A stretch of DNA of 14,074 nucleotides from an uncultured Oscillospiraceae bacterium (GCA_948616425.1 CAPGBJ010000014.1:1-14074); one strand, 5' to 3'. Positions 1 through 7,414 are shown, numbered from the stretch's first letter. The notes: generated by a model from the letters alone, not told the origin. Numbers and translations are program-made.

Positions 1-876
1 CACCCCCACCACCACGTCCGCCTGGACCGGGTGGGTATGGGCCAGGATTTCTCCCGCCCGCAGCCGGGCGGCGTGGACAGACACCCCGTCGATCACCGAA
101 TCCGGGCGGGCGAAGTAGATGTACTCAAAGATGCAGGGGGCAGGTTCCGCCTTGCCGCAGTGTTCCCGGCGGGAGACAATACCATCTTTAGAGAACACCA
201 GAATCTCTCCCGGCTCCAGGTCCCGGACGAACTCCGCCCCCACCGCCGTCAGCGCGCAGCTCTCCGAGGCGGCCACGTAAGTCCCGTCCTCCATTTTGCC
301 GTAGCACAGGGGACGGAAGCCGTGGGGGTCCCGGGCGCAGATCAGCTTCTGGGGGGACATGAGCACCAGGGAGTAGGCCCCCTCCAGCCTGTCCATGGCG
401 GCGCTGAGGGCATCCTCGATGGAGGGGGCGGACAGCCGCTCTTTGGTGACGATGTAGGCGATGATCTCGGTGTCGCTGGTGGAGTGGAAGATGGCCCCGG
501 ACAGCTCCAGCTCGTCCCGGAGGGGGGCGGCGTTGCTGAGATTTCCGTTGTGGGCCAGGGCCATGCGGCCCTTCTGGTGGTTGACCTCAATGGGCTGGCA
601 GTTGCTCCGGTTGGAGGCCCCGGTGGTGCCGTAGCGGGTGTGGCCCACCGCCATAGTTCCCCGGGGGAATCGGTCCAAAATCTCTTCGGAGAAGACCTCC
701 CCCACCAGCCCCAGGTCCTTGTGGGAGGCGAACACCCCGTCGTCGTTGACCACGATGCCGCAGCTCTCCTGTCCCCGGTGCTGGAGAGCATACAGGCCGT
801 AATAGGCCAGCCGGCCCACGTCCGCAGGACGGGGTGAAATCACGCCAAAAACGCCGCATTCCTCATGGATACTCAT
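1..876 (-). CDS. purF: Amidophosphoribosyltransferase PurF, N-terminal 292 residues (runs off left edge)
   Basis: First enzyme of de novo purine synthesis: it moves the glutamine amide nitrogen onto PRPP to give 5-phosphoribosylamine, in the cytosol. Only the Ntn-type glutaminase domain and the start of the linker are inside the window; the phosphoribosyltransferase domain lies beyond position 1. The protein begins MSIHEECGVFGV, so Cys7 is the expected catalytic nucleophile exposed by removing a six-residue propeptide. This distinguishes it from GlmS, which begins MCGI. Other family motifs are LQHRGQESCG (31-40), GHTRYGTTG (79-87), AHNGNLSN (108-115), the Asp of STSDTE (132-137) and FEYIYFARPDS (250-260). 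Cys248 sits where the first Fe-S cluster ligand lies in Bacillus-type PurF. The frame is open to the edge. A GGAGG ribosome site lies about 7 bases before ATG at 876. The call is secure; what controls it is discussed under the upstream promoter. Confidence 0.96.
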   Translation of the reverse strand, partial: MSIHEECGVFGVISPRPADVGRLAYYGLYALQHRGQESCGIVVNDDGVFASHKDLGLVGEVFSEEILDRFPRGTMAVGHTRYGTTGASNRSNCQPIEVNHQKGRMALAHNGNLSNAAPLRDELELSGAIFHSTSDTEIIAYIVTKERLSAPSIEDALSAAMDRLEGAYSLVLMSPQKLICARDPHGFRPLCYGKMEDGTYVAASESCALTAVGAEFVRDLEPGEILVFSKDGIVSRREHCGKAEPAPCIFEYIYFARPDSVIDGVSVHAARLRAGEILAHTHPVQADVVVGV

Positions 877-946
877 GATAATACCTCCAAATCACAACGG
901 AATAAGTATGCCCGGCCAGCGTTTCCACTGTCCGGGCGATGGCTTC

Positions 947-963
947 GGTGATGGATGGATCAC
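947..963 (-). repeat. 17-bp leader motif, copy A (GTGATCCATCCATCACC)
   Basis: Read on the minus strand this is identical over 17 bases to 3017-3033 on the plus strand. Each copy lies in the leader between an LTTR-type promoter and the next gene. The motif has 5-bp inverted ends (GTGAT/ATCAC) around CCATCC. Similarity continues downstream for about 35 bases with scattered changes. In one frame both copies read DPSIT(E/K)A(I/V)AR(T/A)V. The role is unknown; it could be an operator, an RNA element or a remnant of a shared coding sequence. Confidence 0.6.
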
Positions 964-987
964 GCGAAGAGAGGAGCTTCGATTGGT

Positions 988-1041
988 TTATCTGGCAAAG
1001 GTGCGATAGTATTCGTCCAGCATCTTCCACAGCTTCTTCAT
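988..1041 (-). CDS. Small ORF in purF leader, 17-residue peptide
   Basis: The frame encodes MKKLWKMLDEYYRTFAR followed by TAA. It is preceded by a good ribosome site (GGAAAGAAGGA, about 6 bases before ATG), which is the main reason to list it. It lies about 50 bases downstream of the predicted start of the promoter at 1101-1172 and 112 bases upstream of purF. The peptide is basic and aromatic and could form a short amphipathic helix. It contains no run of a single amino acid of the sort used in classical attenuation. I do not recognise it. It may be a leader peptide affecting purF expression, an independent small protein, or a chance frame. Confidence 0.45.
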   Translation of the reverse strand: MKKLWKMLDEYYRTFAR

Positions 1042-1100
1042 AGTAAATCCTTCTTTCCTTTTAAACTCGTAAGGTTTATTGCTTCCCTTTGGATGTTCTT

Positions 1101-1172
1101 ATGCTAACACAGAAACCGAAGAAAAGGAAATACATATATCATTGCAGCTATCATATCTTTTTGATATGATAG
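1101..1172 (-). promoter_or_regulatory. Promoter A with LTTR-type box, upstream of small ORF and purF
   Basis: A perfect 10-bp inverted repeat, CTATCATATC/GATATGATAG around five T (1148-1172), holds the T-N11-A core typical of LysR-type binding sites. An extended -10 (TG-T-TAGCAT; TAGCAT at 1106-1101) follows, with no good -35, as expected of an activator-dependent promoter. The palindrome centre falls about 66 bases before the predicted start, the usual LTTR recognition-site position. Promoter B (2911-2982) has the same layout base for base. That the LysR protein at 1209-2105 binds here is inference from proximity and layout. Confidence 0.6.
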
Positions 1173-1199
1173 GCCCCCGCGCCCGTTGGGCGCGGGGGC
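1173..1199 (-). terminator. GC-rich hairpin after LysR gene
   Basis: A perfect 12-bp stem (GCCCCCGCGCCC/GGGCGCGGGGGC) with a 3-base loop lies 9 bases beyond the LysR stop codon. There is no following U tract on the minus strand, so it is an imperfect intrinsic terminator. It directly abuts the LTTR palindrome at 1148-1172 and separates the LysR transcript from promoter A. Confidence 0.6.
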
Positions 1200-1208
1200 T
1201 GTCTCCTG

Positions 1209-2105
1209 CTATGATTCCGCCTGATTTTCCTCCAGGTAGTCCCGGACATAGCGGATAAACTCCCGGGTCAGCCCGGAAGGGGCCTGTCCCTTGTTCCAGA
1301 CCAGGATATACTCCACCTGACGGGAGGGCCGGGTCACCACCTTGGACACCACCAGCCCGTTGGATACCCCAATGGTCTGAGGGAAGATGCTAATCCCCAC
1401 CCCATGGCTGGTCAGGGCCGCCGCGTCCATGTAGTTGGACATCTCGCAGAGAATCCGGGGTTCCGCGCCGATCTCTCCAAACCAGCGGCGGATTGCTTCG
1501 ATCCGGGACTTCCGGCTGGGGACGATGAGCGGTTCCCCCACCAGGCTGGACAGGGGGATGGAGTCTCCCTCCGCTCCGGCCAGGGGATGGTTCGGGTGGA
1601 GCATGGCGGCCCAGGGCTCCCGGCCCACGGGGAAGCCCTCCAGGTGCTCGGTGTCGTAGGGGGCAGCGATGACGGCCAGGTCGGCCAGCCCCTTGCGCAG
1701 CCGGTCCAGTGCATCGTCGCTGCTGCCGTTCCACAGGTTGTAGCGCACCAGGGGGAACTCCTCCCGGAAGCCGGCGATCCACCGGGCGGCCAGAAAGGGG
1801 GCGCGGCCCTCCACCATGCTCAGATAGATGGTGCCGGTCATCCCCTCCCGCAGGCTGGCGATCTCCTGCCGGGTTTTGTCCGTCAGCTCCTGGATCTGAA
1901 TCGCCCGGCGCAGCAGGAGAGATCCCTCCTCGGTCAGCTCCAGACGCCGCTTCCCCCGGAGAAAGAGCTGGACCCCCAGTTCCTCCTCCAGGGCCTTGAT
2001 CTGGTTGCTGAGGGGCGGCTGACTCATATTCAGCTTTTCCGCTGCCCAGGTGATGTTCAGCTCCTGGGCTACAACGGTAAAATAGTGCAAGGTGCGCAGC
2101 TCCAT
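1209..2105 (-). CDS. LysR-type transcriptional regulator
   Basis: A 298-residue DNA-binding regulator of normal family length. The N-terminal winged helix-turn-helix covers about residues 1-60 (MELRTLHYFTVVAQE, then LNMSQPPLSNQIKALEEELG, the typical LTTR recognition segment). A linker helix follows, then the periplasmic-binding-protein-like effector domain from about residue 90 (VEGRAPFLAARW, LADLAVIAAP, LIVPSR, VGISIFPQ). I chose ATG at 2105 rather than the in-frame ATG at 2120 because a GGGGGG ribosome site lies 7 bases before 2105 and none precedes 2120. The gene is followed by a GC-rich hairpin and then by promoter A, which carries a palindrome of LTTR type. A matching palindrome precedes the ATPase-VWA-CstA operon. 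The effector cannot be read from the sequence. The family call is firm; the regulon is inferred. Confidence 0.95.
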   Translation of the reverse strand: MELRTLHYFTVVAQELNITWAAEKLNMSQPPLSNQIKALEEELGVQLFLRGKRRLELTEEGSLLLRRAIQIQELTDKTRQEIASLREGMTGTIYLSMVEGRAPFLAARWIAGFREEFPLVRYNLWNGSSDDALDRLRKGLADLAVIAAPYDTEHLEGFPVGREPWAAMLHPNHPLAGAEGDSIPLSSLVGEPLIVPSRKSRIEAIRRWFGEIGAEPRILCEMSNYMDAAALTSHGVGISIFPQTIGVSNGLVVSKVVTRPSRQVEYILVWNKGQAPSGLTREFIRYVRDYLEENQAES

Positions 2106-2141
2106 GATGAGGCCCCCCATATCATTCTACTACGTCTGTTC

Positions 2142-2170
2142 ATTATAGGCCCTGTGGCCTCAGCTGTAAA
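2142..2170 (-). promoter_or_regulatory. Promoter of the LysR gene
   Basis: On the minus strand TTTACA (2170-2165) and TATAAT (2147-2142) are separated by exactly 17 bases, one mismatch from the sigma-A consensus. The predicted start near 2135 leaves a leader of about 30 bases before the ATG at 2105. Confidence 0.8.
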
Positions 2171-2418
2171 GAGAAATTGGTTAGGGAGATTGGACTTTGC
2201 CAAATGGCGGAATAAAAAAGATTGATAAACATATTTATTCGACTTGTTTTCCCGGCAACACGAGGTCGAATTGGGATATTAAGAATTATCGTTGAAAATT
2301 CCGCATATTTCCCTCGTCTCCGGCTGGGGAAACACAGATAAATAGCGGGGTATATGCGGCAGAAAACAATTTGAGCAGTCTTTCCTTTAGTATAATTAGT
2401 ATAAACGGCACTGCTCCA
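2171..2418. other. Intergenic, AT-rich, no gene seen
   Basis: About 250 bases between the LysR promoter and the end of the cytidylate-kinase-like remnant. No convincing ORF, RNA gene or strong hairpin is seen. A TATAAT followed by TATAAA near 2391-2406 on the plus strand looks like a -10 but has no well-spaced -35 and no downstream plus-strand gene. The low GC contrasts with the flanking genes and suggests decayed sequence. Confidence 0.5.
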
Positions 2419-2883
2419 TTATAGCTCCTCTAAAAAAAGGGGCAGAAATCTTCGCACCAGCTCCACACAGCCGTCCTCCCCCAGGGCCCCAGAGTCCAGG
2501 GAGAGGTCATAGCCCGCAGTGTCCCGCCACTCCTCACCGGTATAGTAATGGTAGTAGGCGGCGCGGCGCTTGTCCTCCACCCGGATGTGCCTGGCCACTT
2601 CCCGCTGACTCCAGGCCAGGGAGTAGGACGCCACTCGGGCGAGGCGGGCCTCCAGCGGGGCGTGGATGAACAGCCGGAGCACATTAGGGTGGCCGGCCAG
2701 AAGGTAATTGGCGCACCGGCCCAGGATGATGCAGGATTCCGCTTTCGCCAGTTCCCGGATAATCTCCGCTGAGAGTACTACTGTTGTCAAATTGATCCCT
2801 TCTGAGAACTGAATTTCCTTTATGAAATAATTATTCTTTCTTAGGGAATTTTTTTCAGGTGGATGGATAGATTCCAGGGTCAA
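2419..2883 (-). pseudogene. Cytidylate-kinase-like protein, N-terminally truncated
   Basis: The 154-residue frame matches the C-terminal two thirds of the cytidylate-kinase-like family (AAA_26 type). Recognisable segments are AESCIILGRCANYLL (about 50-64), LRLFIHAPLEARLARV (about 69-84), EDKRRAAYYHYYTGEEW (about 102-118) and YDLSLDSGALG (about 124-134). Family members are near 200 residues and start with a glycine-rich nucleotide loop (SREFGSGGR type). That loop and the following helices are missing. The first in-frame start is a TTG at 2883 with no clear ribosome site, and the frame is closed by TAA at 2910-2908. The first 45 codons are AT-rich and unlike the family. It is divergent from the ATPase operon and its upstream end abuts that operon's promoter. 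I read it as a remnant. A short functional variant is less likely without the nucleotide loop. Confidence 0.7.
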
Positions 2884-2910
2884 ATGATCTCGGAGCCTTT
2901 TTGGGGCTTA

Positions 2911-2982
2911 TTATCATATCGAAAAGATATAGTAGTTACAAGGGAAAAAGTATTTTAATTTTCAAAATTTTGGTGCTATGAT
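2911..2982 (+). promoter_or_regulatory. Promoter B with LTTR-type box, upstream of ATPase-VWA-CstA operon
   Basis: The inverted repeat ATCATATC-GAAAA-GATAT (2911-2934) is followed after the same distance as in promoter A by an extended -10, TGC-TATGAT (TATGAT at 2977-2982). When the two promoters are aligned without gaps, the palindrome, a central GTATTT block and the TGnTAnnAT -10 fall in register over about 75 bases. No good -35 is present. This suggests common control of the purF-side and ATPase-side transcripts by the LysR protein encoded between them. Confidence 0.6.
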
Positions 2983-3016
2983 GGGAACGCTCAAAGGAAT
3001 GCTCCTCTTTTTTTGT

Positions 3017-3033
3017 GTGATCCATCCATCACC
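3017..3033 (+). repeat. 17-bp leader motif, copy B (GTGATCCATCCATCACC)
   Basis: Identical over 17 bases to the minus-strand copy at 947-963, and again inside the leader downstream of an LTTR-type promoter. In the frame starting GAT at 3019 it reads DPSITKAVARAV and stays open to a TAA at 3118-3120, overlapping the ATPase start by 16 bases. That frame has no convincing start codon. Confidence 0.6.
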
Positions 3034-3104
3034 AAAGCTGTGGCCCGGGCGGTGGGGACACCGTCCGGGTCTAACTTTTATCGGGCAAAGGAAGTGCTTC
3101 GGCG

Positions 3105-4013
3105 ATGCTCTCATTTCTAAAAGAGGAGGGGGTCAGCTCCGAACTGCTGGAGAAGCTGGCTCAATTCCGGACAGACAATCCCACAGAGCTGCCGGAGCGG
3201 GTCCCCGTCCCCCAATTTCACTACTACGGGCGGGAGGTCTGGGAGCAGGCCATCGCCGCGTTGCTCTGCGGAAAGAATTTGCTCCTCACCGGGGGAAAGG
3301 CCACTGGCAAGAACGTGCTGGCGGAAAACCTGGCCGCAGTCTTTGGCCGCCCCGCCTGGAACGTGTCCTTCTATGTGAATCTGGACGCCTCCGGTCTGGT
3401 GGGGACGGACACCTTCACGGAGGGGCAGGTCCGTTTCCGGCCCGGGCCTGTTTACCAATGTGCCCAGCACGGGGGCTTCGGCATTCTGGACGAGATCAAC
3501 ATGGCGAAGAACGAGGCACTGGCCGTCCTCCACGCCGTTCTGGACTTCCGGCGGGTGCTGGACATCCCGGGGTATGACCGCCTCCCCATGGCCCCCGCCG
3601 CCCGCTTCATCGCCACCATGAACTACGGCTACGCCGGCACCCGGGAGCTGAACGAGGCCCTGGCCTCCCGGTTCGTGGTCATCCAGATGCCCGCCATCAG
3701 CCCGGAAAATCTGGACCGGCTGCTGAAACACCGCTGTCCTGAGCTGAAACAGAAATACCGCCAGCAGTTTGTCTCGCTCTTCTTTGACCTTCAAAAGAAG
3801 TGCGAGGGCGGTGAAATTTCCTCCAAGGCCCTGGACCTGCGGGGGCTGCTGGACGCCCTGGAGCTGATGGCGGCGGGGGTTCCCTCCGGGCCCGCTCTGG
3901 ACATGGGGATCACCAACAAGACCGCCGACGGCTATGAGCAGGGCCTGATTCGGGACGTGATGGCGGCTCGGGTCTCCCCCAAGCTCACCCGAGGGGAGCT
4001 GTTCGGCCCGTGA
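3105..4013 (+). CDS. MoxR/NorQ-like AAA+ ATPase
   Basis: A 302-residue AAA+ ATPase of the MoxR/NorQ/CbbQ group, whose members work with VWA-domain proteins to remodel or activate a target, often by metal insertion. Walker A is GGKATGKN (63-70), with Asn where Thr or Ser is usual. Walker B is GFGILDEIN (124-132). Sensor 1 is in FIATMNYG (168-175), and an ASRF segment (187-190) supplies a likely arginine finger. Its stop overlaps the GTG start of the VWA gene by 4 bases (GTGA), so translation is probably coupled. The ribosome site is weak (AGGAAG about 12 bases before ATG at 3105), in keeping with a controlled leader. The target of this ATPase is unknown; nearby genes do not show a NorB, CbbL or CobN partner. 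Confidence 0.9.
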   Translation: MLSFLKEEGVSSELLEKLAQFRTDNPTELPERVPVPQFHYYGREVWEQAIAALLCGKNLLLTGGKATGKNVLAENLAAVFGRPAWNVSFYVNLDASGLVGTDTFTEGQVRFRPGPVYQCAQHGGFGILDEINMAKNEALAVLHAVLDFRRVLDIPGYDRLPMAPAARFIATMNYGYAGTRELNEALASRFVVIQMPAISPENLDRLLKHRCPELKQKYRQQFVSLFFDLQKKCEGGEISSKALDLRGLLDALELMAAGVPSGPALDMGITNKTADGYEQGLIRDVMAARVSPKLTRGELFGP

Positions 4014-5743
4014 GCGCCCACCATACCGCCGGACAGCGCCGGGCGATGAACCAGGTCTGGAACGGGGCGGGCGTCTACGGCTTCGAGCCCCTGTTCCTCT
4101 CTCTGAACGGCGACGGGAGCCCGAACCTGTACTTAAACACCATTGTGGGCTGTGTCCGCAAGTGGTACGGGGAGGAGGGGCCGGCCCGGCTCTTTCAGGC
4201 CTGGGCGGGGGACCGGCGGCAGGCGCTGCTGGACGACCTGGCCTGGCTGGCCCTGGAGAGCGCCGTCTACCAGCTGGAGCTGCCCGGGCGGCCGGTTTTA
4301 GCTGGCCTGCGCCGGGCCTGGGCGCAGGAGTTCTTCGAGCAGGAGCACACCCTCTCCCGTCAGGAGTGGATGACGAAAAATCAGCTCAGCTACACCATGC
4401 AGTCCGCCCGGTGGAGGACCGTCCTGGACCGCCGCCCGCCGGTGATGACCCCCTATGAGAAACGGCTGGCCGCCGCCCTGGCCCTCGGACCCCTGGAGGC
4501 TGAGGCGGTCTGTCCCGCCATTCTGGACCTGTTTGCCCGCTTCCGCCTCTTCGACGGAAAGAGCCGCCCGCCCGCCGCCCTGCGGTTCCACCTCACGGGA
4601 AAATGGGCCGGGGTGATGACCCGGCTGATGCCCACAGAGATCGTCCACACCGATGTGGCCTCTGTCGGACACGGAAAGGGGTCAGATGAGGGGGACAGCA
4701 CAAAGTTGGACATCCGCCGAGCCAGTATCCGGCTGAAGGAGGACGTTTCCTCTGACCGGCTGTACATCCAGAGCTGCTTCGGCCCCTCCCTCCTGCCCCA
4801 GCGGGAGCTGGCGGCGGCGGAGCAGAAGCTGTGCGCCGGCCTCCATTTGGGCTGTCATCTGTGGTACACTGCCGGGGTCCCCACCCCGGAGCAGGCACCC
4901 GGCGGGGAGGCCCGCCGGCTGGCGGAGCAGGCCCGGCTCCAGCAGGAGCACAACCGGGAGGCTTTCTCAGCGGACGCTGCCCTCTACCTAAACACTATCC
5001 GGCGGCTGACGGAGCAGATTCAAAACTGTATCCGGGTCCACAGCCAGGCGGAGGAGGAGACCGCCCGGAGCGGAAAGTTGAACACCCCCCGTGTCTGGCG
5101 GGCGGCGGCGCTGTCCGACCGGCGGGTCTTTGTCCGGGAGACGGACTCCGCCCGCCCCGGCTTTTCGGTGGACCTGCTGCTGGACGCCTCCTCCTCCCGG
5201 ATGCACTGTCAGGAGGCCGTCGCCGCCCAGGGGTACATCCTGGCCGAGAGCCTGGCCCGGTGCGGCGTACCCGTGCGGGTGTCCGGCTTTTGCAGCCTGC
5301 GGGGGTACACCGTCCTCCGGGTGCTCAAGGACTTCGGGGACAGCAGCGGTCAGGTATTCCGCTACTTCGCCGCTGGCTGGAACCGGGATGGCCTGGTCCT
5401 CCGGGCGGCGGGAGAGCTGCTGGAGGTCCCCCCGGAGCAAAAACGGCTGCTTCTGCTCCTCACCGACGCCAGCCCCAACGACAGCCGCCGCATTTCCCCC
5501 GGCGGGAGGTACCCCTTCGGCCGGGACTATGCCGACGCCCCGGCGGTGGAGGACGCCGCCCGGGAGGTCCGGGCTCTGCGAAAGCAAGGCATCCGGGTGG
5601 GGGCGGTGTTCATGGGGCCAAGCCTGAATGTCCCGGCGTCGGAGACCATCTACGGAAAGAGCCTGGCCCACATCCGGTCCATGGACCAGTTGGCCGCCGC
5701 TGCGGGGGCGCTGATTCAGGCGGAGATACGGGAGTTGGAGTAA
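4010..5743 (+). CDS. VWA-domain protein, CoxE/NorD/CobT-like partner of the AAA+ ATPase
   Basis: A 577-residue soluble protein with no signal peptide or membrane segment. The C-terminal third is a von Willebrand factor A domain with the MIDAS metal site: DASSS at 392-396 (DxSxS) and LLTDAS with Asp486. A segment KLNTPRVWRAA precedes it and resembles the linker of CobT/NorD proteins. The N-terminal 380 residues are helical, with an acidic/Gly-rich patch HGKGSDEGDSTK near 225-236, and match no domain I recognise. It starts with GTG at 4010, overlapping the ATPase stop, and the two surely form a MoxR-VWA pair. Sixty-six bases separate it from cstA. By analogy the pair acts as a chaperone-like complex; the client is not identified, though the transporter downstream is one candidate. 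Confidence 0.88.
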   Translation: MSAHHTAGQRRAMNQVWNGAGVYGFEPLFLSLNGDGSPNLYLNTIVGCVRKWYGEEGPARLFQAWAGDRRQALLDDLAWLALESAVYQLELPGRPVLAGLRRAWAQEFFEQEHTLSRQEWMTKNQLSYTMQSARWRTVLDRRPPVMTPYEKRLAAALALGPLEAEAVCPAILDLFARFRLFDGKSRPPAALRFHLTGKWAGVMTRLMPTEIVHTDVASVGHGKGSDEGDSTKLDIRRASIRLKEDVSSDRLYIQSCFGPSLLPQRELAAAEQKLCAGLHLGCHLWYTAGVPTPEQAPGGEARRLAEQARLQQEHNREAFSADAALYLNTIRRLTEQIQNCIRVHSQAEEETARSGKLNTPRVWRAAALSDRRVFVRETDSARPGFSVDLLLDASSSRMHCQEAVAAQGYILAESLARCGVPVRVSGFCSLRGYTVLRVLKDFGDSSGQVFRYFAAGWNRDGLVLRAAGELLEVPPEQKRLLLLLTDASPNDSRRISPGGRYPFGRDYADAPAVEDAAREVRALRKQGIRVGAVFMGPSLNVPASETIYGKSLAHIRSMDQLAAAAGALIQAEIRELE

Positions 5744-5809
5744 AAACTTTGTTAAACGGTCCGGCCGCGCACCATACGCGGCGGGCTGAAATATAAGGGA
5801 GGTATATTT

Positions 5810-7297
5810 ATGGTAAGTTTTCTTGTGTGTCTGGCCCTGTTGATTGCCGGCTACTTTGTCTACGGCAAAGTGGTGGACAGCACCTTCGGCCCGGACGACC
5901 GGGAGACCCCCGCCGTCCGCATCAACGACGGGGTGGACTATGTGGTCATGCCCCAGTGGAAGCTGTTCCTGGTCCAGCTGCTGAACATCGCCGGTCTGGG
6001 CCCCATCTTCGGCGCTCTGTCCGGCTCCCTGTGGGGCCCCAGCGTCTTCCTGTGGATCACCTTCGGCACCATCTTTGCCGGCGGCGTCCACGACTACTTC
6101 GCCGGGATGCTGTCCGAGCGCAACGACGGCGCGTCCGTCTCTGAGATCACCGGTATCTACCTGGGCGGCGGCATGAAGAACGTCATGCGGGTGTTCAGCG
6201 TGGTGCTGCTGATCATGGTGGGCACCGTCTTTGCCGTGGGCCCCGCCGGCCTGCTCCAGCTGCTGTGCAAGAACGCCGGCGGCATCCTGGCCAACAAGAT
6301 GTTCTGGCTCATCCTCATCCTGATCTACTACTTCATCGCCACCTTCATCTCTGTGGACAAGGTCATCGGCAAGATCTACCCCGTGTTCGGCATCTGCCTG
6401 ATCATTATGGCCGTGGGCGTGGCCTTCGGCGTGATTACCAACCCCAACTACGTCATCCCCGAGCTGTGGGATCATTTCTATAACATGCACCCCTCCGGCA
6501 CCCCCATTTGGAGCTTTATGTTCATCACCGTGGCCTGCGGCGCCATCTCCGGTTTCCATGCCACCCAGTCCCCTCTGATGGCCCGCTGCATGAAGTCTGA
6601 GCGTCAGGGCCACATGGTGTTCTACGGCGCCATGATCTCCGAGGGCATCATCGCCCTGATCTGGGCTGCCGCCGGCTGCTCCATCTACACCGGCGCCGAG
6701 CTGCTGGGCATGGGCGCCGGCGGCCCCACCGCCGTCTACGACATCTGCCAGAAGACCATGGGCTCCGCCGGTATGGTGCTGGCCATGCTGGGCGTCATCG
6801 CCTGCCCCATCACCTCCGGCGACACCGCCTTCCGCTCCGCACGCCTCACCCTGGCCGACTGGTTCAAGATCGACCAGAAGAACTACGCCAACCGCCTGAA
6901 GCTGTGCGTCCCCGTGCTGGGCGCGGGTGCCATCCTGGGCATCGGCAACGCCCTGGGCAAGATCGACTACAATGTCATCTGGAGGTACTTCAGCTGGTCC
7001 AACCAGACCCTGGCCATGATCGTCCTCTGGGCGGCCAGCATGTACCTGTTCCAGCAGAAGAAGAACTACTGGATCACCGCCGTCCCCGCCACCTTTATGA
7101 GCGCGGTGTCCTGTACCTACTTCATCCTGGGCGAGGAGTGCCTGGGCCAGCTGCTCAACAAGCATGAGGTGGTGGACGGCGCCCGCAAGCTGGTGGCCTA
7201 CAACACCGCCCTGGCCTACCCCGTGGGTATCGTGTTCGCCGCCGCCCTGCTGGGTATCTTCCTCTACGCCACCAGGAAGCAGACCGCCAAGGCCTAA
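5810..7297 (+). CDS. cstA: CstA-family carbon-starvation transporter
   Basis: A 495-residue inner-membrane protein with about 12 hydrophobic segments, the short form of the CstA family (Escherichia coli CstA and BtsT are near 700). Family members take up peptides or pyruvate. Conserved stretches are GLGPIFGALSGSLWGP, GTIFAGGVHDYFAG, FHATQSPLMARC and CPITSGDTAFRSAR, all intact. It starts at ATG 5810 with a strong GGGAGGT site 5 bases upstream. Codon use is extremely biased to GCC, CTG, ATC and AAG, more so than neighbouring genes, which suggests high expression. It probably sits in one transcript with the MoxR-VWA pair and ends in the hairpin at 7307-7337. Which substrate it carries cannot be read from the sequence. 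Confidence 0.93.
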   Translation: MVSFLVCLALLIAGYFVYGKVVDSTFGPDDRETPAVRINDGVDYVVMPQWKLFLVQLLNIAGLGPIFGALSGSLWGPSVFLWITFGTIFAGGVHDYFAGMLSERNDGASVSEITGIYLGGGMKNVMRVFSVVLLIMVGTVFAVGPAGLLQLLCKNAGGILANKMFWLILILIYYFIATFISVDKVIGKIYPVFGICLIIMAVGVAFGVITNPNYVIPELWDHFYNMHPSGTPIWSFMFITVACGAISGFHATQSPLMARCMKSERQGHMVFYGAMISEGIIALIWAAAGCSIYTGAELLGMGAGGPTAVYDICQKTMGSAGMVLAMLGVIACPITSGDTAFRSARLTLADWFKIDQKNYANRLKLCVPVLGAGAILGIGNALGKIDYNVIWRYFSWSNQTLAMIVLWAASMYLFQQKKNYWITAVPATFMSAVSCTYFILGEECLGQLLNKHEVVDGARKLVAYNTALAYPVGIVFAAALLGIFLYATRKQTAKA

Positions 7298-7306
7298 CAC
7301 CAAAAC

Positions 7307-7337
7307 ACCAGCCGCTGCCTGTACGACAGCGGCTGGT
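7307..7337 (+). terminator. Terminator after cstA
   Basis: A perfect 11-bp stem (ACCAGCCGCTG/CAGCGGCTGGT) with a 9-base loop, starting 9 bases after the cstA stop. It is followed by a moderately T-rich tail (attctgcttgtctt). Confidence 0.85.
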
Positions 7338-7349
7338 ATTCTGCTTGTC

Positions 7350-7378
7350 TTGACGCCTGGGGGCCGACATGGTAAAAT
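7350..7378 (+). promoter_or_regulatory. Near-consensus promoter of the DUF3795 gene
   Basis: TTGACG (7350-7355) and TAAAAT (7373-7378) are separated by 17 bases, just beyond the cstA terminator. The next gene begins at 7415 with TGGAGGT about 9 bases upstream. Confidence 0.75.
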
Positions 7379-7414
7379 CAGTTCGTTTAATTTTCGTTTT
7401 GGAGGTATCTCGCT

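Noticed and set aside
31..837. 268-codon plus-strand frame opposite purF
   Set aside because: Antisense shadow; the minus strand encodes clear PurF motifs over the same bases.
2978..3577. 199-codon plus-strand frame at the start of the ATPase operon
   Set aside because: Its start lies inside the predicted -10 box and it overlaps the ATPase gene in another frame with Arg/Gly/Pro-rich translation.
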